Positions 60,210-64,000 of a DNA stretch of 64,000 nt are shown piece after piece; within the stretch, counting starts at the first letter, position 1; every line of letters starts with the position of its first letter. A program made the translations under genes and the position numbers. The DNA lies in the NCBI RefSeq assembly GCF_000209655.1, contig NC_015458.1, positions 3,410,001-3,474,000 of the forward strand, read 5' to 3'. The notes beneath the pieces are model-generated. The model saw only the letters and a program-made list of their open reading frames with translations. It was not told the DNA's origin and made no database searches. The DNA is from Pusillimonas sp. T7-7. Its GTDB lineage: Bacteria; Pseudomonadota; Gammaproteobacteria; Burkholderiales; Burkholderiaceae_B.

Positions 60210-61205
60210 ATGTTGAGCAAATTAATGGCATCTATAGCCGCTGTCACCACGGTATTAATCCTCGCCGCTACTTCACCCGTGCATGCAGAAAAAACCATAA
60301 AAATAAACCTTGCTCATGGAGGTGACCCTGTACATCCTTGGAACACAGCAGCTAAGCAATTTGCGAAAGAAGTACAAGAGAAATCCAATGGCGCTTTGAC
60401 GGTCCGGATATATACCGCAGGCCAAATGGGTAGTGATCGGGAAATGCTTGAGTCGACTCAGTCTGGAGCCTTACAGATGAGTGCTATTAGCACCATGGCG
60501 ATGTCGGGATTCGAGCCATCCCTTCAGATATTTGATCTTCCCTATCTCATGCCGAGCTATGAACTGGCTTATAAGGTTTTGGACGGTGAGATAGGTCAAG
60601 AGGTTGCTGAAAAACTAAAGAAGAAGGGTGTGCGTAACCTCGCCTACTGGGAAAACGATTACCGACAGTTGAGTAATAGTAAAAAGCCTATCGTAACTGT
60701 AGAAGATGTCGCAGGCCTAAAGATCAGAGTTCCTGAAACTCCAATCCTAATTAGTTGGTTGGAAGCGTTGAAAGCCATTCCCACTCCCATCGCCTACACG
60801 GAGCTGTATACCTCTTTACAACAAGGTGTGGTCGACGGCCAGGATAACGGGATATTTCTTATGCATTCGGCAAAGTATTATGAAGTGCAAAAGTACTACA
60901 CCCTAACCAATCACATCTATGCTCCGGTTGCCTTCCTGATCAATGAGCGTTTTTTTAACAAACTGTCTGGTGAGCAGCAGCAAATTATTCAGGAGGCGGC
61001 TGAGCATGCTCGCGACTATCAGCGTTCATTAAGCAAGGATTTACGTAATGAGCGTCTGAGTGAAATGAAACAGGCCGGGCTCGAAGTCACAGAGCTCTCT
61101 CCCGAGGCGCTGCAGCAATTTCGCGAAAGCGCACAGCCAGTCTACGAGAAAATGAAATCCGTCGTGGATGAGAGATTGCTCCAGAAAATTCTTGATCTGA
61201 AATGA
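60210..61205 (+). CDS. TRAP transporter periplasmic substrate-binding protein (DctP family)
   Basis: A 331-residue exported DctP protein. The signal peptide (to about residue 26, SPVHA) is followed by EKTIKINLAHGGDPVHPWN. LPYLMPSYELAYKVLDGEIG is conserved; the substrate-carboxylate arginine is expected at Arg173 in GLKIRVPETP, and LYTSLQQGVVDGQDNGIFLM is the hinge motif. AGGAGACAA precedes the ATG. Codon use is less GC-rich than in the housekeeping genes, which hints at acquisition. The ligand is probably a carboxylate processed by the lyase at the end of the operon. Confidence 0.9.
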   Translation: MLSKLMASIAAVTTVLILAATSPVHAEKTIKINLAHGGDPVHPWNTAAKQFAKEVQEKSNGALTVRIYTAGQMGSDREMLESTQSGALQMSAISTMAMSGFEPSLQIFDLPYLMPSYELAYKVLDGEIGQEVAEKLKKKGVRNLAYWENDYRQLSNSKKPIVTVEDVAGLKIRVPETPILISWLEALKAIPTPIAYTELYTSLQQGVVDGQDNGIFLMHSAKYYEVQKYYTLTNHIYAPVAFLINERFFNKLSGEQQQIIQEAAEHARDYQRSLSKDLRNERLSEMKQAGLEVTELSPEALQQFRESAQPVYEKMKSVVDERLLQKILDLK

Positions 61206-61762
61206 ATATGCGTAAGCCACGGCAGCGCGATATCTCATCAGGAAGCTCTACCATGCTCAGAAAGGTACTCGAAGGATTATGGCGCTTGGAGACGGGTTTA
61301 GTAGCCGGGCTCATGCTGGCGACATCTGTTCTTGTCTTCGCTCAAGTGCTCACTCGCTACATATTCCTTTACTCGGTGCCTTGGATGGAGGAGCTAACGC
61401 GTTTCCTCATGATATGGATGGTGCTGCTTGGCACCTCGGTCGCTGTCAAGCAGAAGCAACACATAGTGATCGACTTAGTTGACATCATTGTAAAAAACCC
61501 GCGACTGCTTGCTTATTACCGAATCGGGTTATGCCTTGCCGGCGTTGTCTTTTCGATAACATTGGCGGTGCTTAGCTACACCGTTGTGGAGCGTACAGCC
61601 TCTTATGGGCAGCTTTCAGGAGCAATGCGGATACCTATGTACTTGGCAAACGGCAGCTTTCTAATCGCTAGCCTATTAATGATCGTGCACTATTTGGAAG
61701 CGCTTTTCACCAACCCATATTCCCGAGAGGCTGAAGAAGCACTCCAGGCCAGCCGGAGCTAA
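61202..61762 (+). CDS. TRAP transporter small membrane subunit (DctQ family)
   Basis: A 186-residue protein with four membrane segments; SVLVFAQVLTRYIFLYSVPW and MEELTRFLMIWMVLLGTSVA are the DctQ hallmarks, followed by KQKQHIVID. The first ATG overlaps the dctP stop (ATGA). A second ATG at 61253, with GGAAG seven bases upstream, would give a 169-residue protein that starts more like other DctQs, so either start is possible. Confidence 0.88.
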   Translation: MNMRKPRQRDISSGSSTMLRKVLEGLWRLETGLVAGLMLATSVLVFAQVLTRYIFLYSVPWMEELTRFLMIWMVLLGTSVAVKQKQHIVIDLVDIIVKNPRLLAYYRIGLCLAGVVFSITLAVLSYTVVERTASYGQLSGAMRIPMYLANGSFLIASLLMIVHYLEALFTNPYSREAEEALQASRS

Positions 61763-61767
61763 GCGTC

Positions 61768-63051
61768 ATGGCACTTTTTTCATCCTTTCTATTGGTCATT
61801 GCACTGGGCATACCCATCGCGTTTGCCTTTGCCATTTCCGGAATGTTGTATTTGGTTGTCGGGGATTCTCTTTCTCTGGATTTGGATAATGTAGTCACGA
61901 TAGCCTTCAGCGGTCTGGACTCTTTTGTGCTTATGTCCATTCCGTTCTTCATCTTTGCGGGTGACCTCATGAATCAGGGAGGCATCATAGACCGGCTCAT
62001 CAGACTATCCGGGCTGATTCTGGGCAGTAGCCGCAGTGCCATGGGGGGCATTAGCGTATTGACGTCCACATTTTTCGGCGCCATCTCTGGGTCATCAGCC
62101 GCCTCCGTAGCGGCGATAGGGTCGATCATGGTGCCGGAAATGGAGAAGCAAGGCTATAGAAAGCCTGCGGCAGCCAGTCTGGTCGCAGCTGCGGGCTTTA
62201 TCGGGATACTGATTCCGCCAAGTATCCCTTTGATTCTCTACGGGCTGGCCTCGGGCACGTCAATTGGTGCGCTGTTCCTGGCGGGCATAGGGCCTGGCCT
62301 TCTCATCATGCTAGCCTTCATGTTGTTGAATGCCTATCTGGCGAGAAAAAACCCCCTCCCCAGCGGGACGGGGCAAAGCACTGTCACTGCTAAAGAAGCA
62401 TTCAGCATCATTATCGACGCGCTACCAGGATTGTTCCTGCCAGTATTGATCCTGGGAGGCATCTATTCGGGCATGTTCACGCCCACGGAAGCAGCGGCCG
62501 TCGCTGTTTTCTACGCGATATTGGTAGGCAAGTTCGTTTATAAAAGTTTTAGTTTCTCGGCACTTCCACGTATCGCTCTCGGATCGGCGGTCACCTCGGC
62601 GACCATTATGATCATCATCGGTTTTTCCGCCTTTTTTGGCCGCCTGATGACGCTGGATCAGATACCCGCCTCCATCTCAGAGATGCTACTCAGCCTGACT
62701 TCAAATCCGTTCTGGTTGACGTTATTGATGAACGGATTCCTGTTGTTTCTAGGCATGTTTGTGGAAACCGCTACGATCATTATGATTGCCACGCCCATAC
62801 TCCTGCCCCTTGCCGTTCAGTTGGGTATCGACCCGGTGCATTTCGGTGTCATCATGATCATGAACCTTTCGGTGGGCCTTATTACGCCTCCGATGGCGTT
62901 GAACCTCTTTGTGGCAGCCCGCATCTCCGGGCTTGAATTGCGGCATCTGGCGAGACCCATTCTTCCTTATGTCGTTACCTCACTAATCTTGTTATTGATC
63001 ATCAGCTACGTGCCTCAACTCAGCATGTATTTGCCAACAGCCTTTAAGTAG
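61768..63051 (+). CDS. TRAP transporter large permease (DctM family)
   Basis: A 427-residue permease. MSIPFFIFAGDLMNQGGIID, the TSTFFGAISGSSAASVAAIG segment, GILIPPSIPLILYGLASGTS and GGIYSGMFTPTEAAAVAVFY are DctM signatures. NLSVGLITPPMALNLFVAAR closes the conserved core. It is the third TRAP permease in this window. Five bases separate it from dctQ and sixteen from the lyase gene, so all four genes should form one operon. Confidence 0.92.
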   Translation: MALFSSFLLVIALGIPIAFAFAISGMLYLVVGDSLSLDLDNVVTIAFSGLDSFVLMSIPFFIFAGDLMNQGGIIDRLIRLSGLILGSSRSAMGGISVLTSTFFGAISGSSAASVAAIGSIMVPEMEKQGYRKPAAASLVAAAGFIGILIPPSIPLILYGLASGTSIGALFLAGIGPGLLIMLAFMLLNAYLARKNPLPSGTGQSTVTAKEAFSIIIDALPGLFLPVLILGGIYSGMFTPTEAAAVAVFYAILVGKFVYKSFSFSALPRIALGSAVTSATIMIIIGFSAFFGRLMTLDQIPASISEMLLSLTSNPFWLTLLMNGFLLFLGMFVETATIIMIATPILLPLAVQLGIDPVHFGVIMIMNLSVGLITPPMALNLFVAARISGLELRHLARPILPYVVTSLILLLIISYVPQLSMYLPTAFK

Positions 63052-63067
63052 TATTCAGGATATACGA

Positions 63068-63931
63068 ATGAACAAGCGAATGAAGTTCCGACAACTTTTG
63101 CAACGGGATGGCATTATCGTGGCGCCGGGCGCCCCCGACGCCATTACTGCCAGAATCATCCAGGAAGCGGGTTTCGAGGTCTGCTATATGGGTGGCAATG
63201 CCGCGGTGGCCAGCGCGCTTGGTGTGCCAGACGTGGGTCTGGCCACCTTTTCGGACATGGTTTCCCGTGCGCGGAGTATAGACAGCTGCATCAATATACC
63301 CTTGTTCTGTGATGCGGACACCGGCTATGGAAATGTGAATAATGTGATGCGGACCGTGCGTGAATTCGAGAAAGCAGGGGTGGTGGGTATTCATCTTGAA
63401 GATCAAGTAACGCCCAAGAAATGTGGTGCGATGAATAACCTCAAGCTTATTTCTGTGGATGAAAGCGCACAAAAAATTCGTGCTGCGATACATGCGAGAA
63501 CCGATCCCGATTTTGTGATTCTCGCCCGCACGGACGCGCGTACGCCATTGGGCTTGGAAGAGGCCATTCGACGTATTCAAGCCTTCGAGAAGGCTGGTGC
63601 AGATATGGTTTATGTTGAAATGTTACAATCTGAAGACGAGGTGAGGCAGGTTGTGCAGAGTGTCAGCGTACCGGTCTTGTATGATGCCTTGGAGTCTACG
63701 TCGGGTTATGCGCCCACGGCTCAAGAATTGCAAGATATTGGTATAAAGATGGTAATTTATCCCATGTCTGCCATTCTATATACCGCTAAAATATTGAGCC
63801 AATTCATGGCCGATCTAAAAATGAACGGCACTACGCAGCCGCATCACGCCAATATGATGGCATTGCATGATTACGAAAAATTGCTCGGCATCGATGAACA
63901 ACTTGCCTATCAGAATCGCTTCGACGTCTAA
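63068..63931 (+). CDS. Isocitrate lyase / PEP mutase superfamily lyase
   Basis: A 287-residue TIM-barrel enzyme of the ICL/PEPM superfamily. CDADTGYGNVNNVMRTVREF (from residue 81) binds the metal, EDQ (111-113) is a further ligand site, and the active-site loop reads KKCGA at 117-121. Isocitrate, methylisocitrate and dimethylmalate lyases have KKCGH or KRCGH, so the Cys base is present but the His is Ala. This favours a C-C lyase over a phosphonate mutase, with altered substrate. It is coupled to a TRAP importer, suggesting cleavage of an imported malate- or citrate-like acid. Confidence 0.87.
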   Translation: MNKRMKFRQLLQRDGIIVAPGAPDAITARIIQEAGFEVCYMGGNAAVASALGVPDVGLATFSDMVSRARSIDSCINIPLFCDADTGYGNVNNVMRTVREFEKAGVVGIHLEDQVTPKKCGAMNNLKLISVDESAQKIRAAIHARTDPDFVILARTDARTPLGLEEAIRRIQAFEKAGADMVYVEMLQSEDEVRQVVQSVSVPVLYDALESTSGYAPTAQELQDIGIKMVIYPMSAILYTAKILSQFMADLKMNGTTQPHHANMMALHDYEKLLGIDEQLAYQNRFDV

Positions 63932-63943
63932 AGTACGCAATCC

Positions 63944-64000
63944 ATGAAGAAGTCCGCTGTCGTCGACGTAGAGGCGATCCTCCGCGACCGAATTAGCCGC
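63944..64000 (+). CDS. Start of a further gene, possibly a GntR-type regulator (partial)
   Basis: An open frame from ATG 63944 to the window edge, nineteen codons (MKKSAVVDVEAILRDRISR). The short helix ending LRDRIS resembles the segment just before the HTH of GntR regulators, and such regulators often follow TRAP operons, but the visible part is too short for a firm call. It lies twelve bases after the lyase gene. Confidence 0.4.
   Translation, partial: MKKSAVVDVEAILRDRISR

Noticed and set aside
1..64000. CRISPR arrays, tRNA/rRNA genes, integrases, transposases, prophage genes
   Set aside because: I looked for these, especially near the lipA repeat and module borders, and found none; all larger ORFs are explained by metabolic, transport or regulatory families.

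Overview
The window looks like a chromosomal segment of a betaproteobacterium, most likely Burkholderiales/Alcaligenaceae (the Bordetella/Achromobacter/Pusillimonas side of the family). This is an inference from gene content and protein character: the HslV start (propeptide MEQFHA, then the Thr-Thr pair), a Baf-type CoaX next to an HTH-less BirA, a dacC-dat-ybeD-lipB-ech-lipA block, waaC/waaA, and an abundance of TRAP and Dpp-type importers. I saw no rRNA, tRNA, CRISPR array, integrase or IS element. Coding density is very high. The longest gene-free stretch is about 230 bases, between the CRP/FNR regulator and nirK, and it holds regulatory signals.

Layout. 1-6.5 kb: tail of a hexapeptide-repeat (gamma-carbonic-anhydrase-like) protein, a small conserved-looking ORF, a DMT exporter, LPS inner-core genes waaC and waaA split by a BCCT transporter, and a VOC protein. 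6.7-8.2 kb: putP. 8.2-16.3 kb: catabolic cluster A, with an amidohydrolase, a CaiB CoA-transferase and an enoyl-CoA hydratase diverging from an alpha/beta hydrolase, a TRAP transporter, a GntR regulator and a thioesterase. The divergent promoter carries a perfect TGGTATACCA operator. 16.3-25 kb: housekeeping block (galU, coaX, birA, a hydrolase, dacC, dat, ybeD, lipB, ech, lipA).

25-33 kb: a LysR regulator, a five-gene Dpp-type peptide importer and an M20 peptidase. This module is bracketed by the 3' end of lipA and a second, 90-bp, partly diverged copy of that 3' end exactly 8003 bp downstream, which suggests a transferred block. 33-43.3 kb: cluster B, with LysR, an SDR, a split (two-subunit) transketolase, a TRAP transporter, a hydroxyisobutyrate-type dehydrogenase, an iron alcohol dehydrogenase and an aldehyde dehydrogenase. 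It has no sugar kinase, and the transketolase lacks several residues that bind the usual sugar phosphates, so I infer breakdown of an unphosphorylated or otherwise unusual polyol or sugar acid.

43.4-46.8 kb: denitrification island of three genes, with nirV-like FGE lipoprotein, an NnrR/Dnr-type regulator and a copper nitrite reductase fused to a C-terminal cytochrome c; an FNR/NnrR-like box lies between regulator and nirK. 46.9-56.6 kb: a second Dpp-type importer with an N-formylglutamate amidohydrolase-like enzyme, a C45 acyltransferase-like hydrolase, an RpiR regulator and a class III aminotransferase. 56.7-60.1 kb: a carboxymuconolactone-decarboxylase-like protein, a GNAT pseudogene, a CusF-like protein and hslVU, with a good candidate sigma-32 promoter. 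60.2-64 kb: a third TRAP operon with an isocitrate lyase/PEP mutase family lyase and the start of another gene, in more AT-rich DNA.

Taken together the window describes a metabolically versatile organism that scavenges carboxylates and peptides, can reduce nitrite, and carries accessory catabolic modules inserted between conserved housekeeping blocks.
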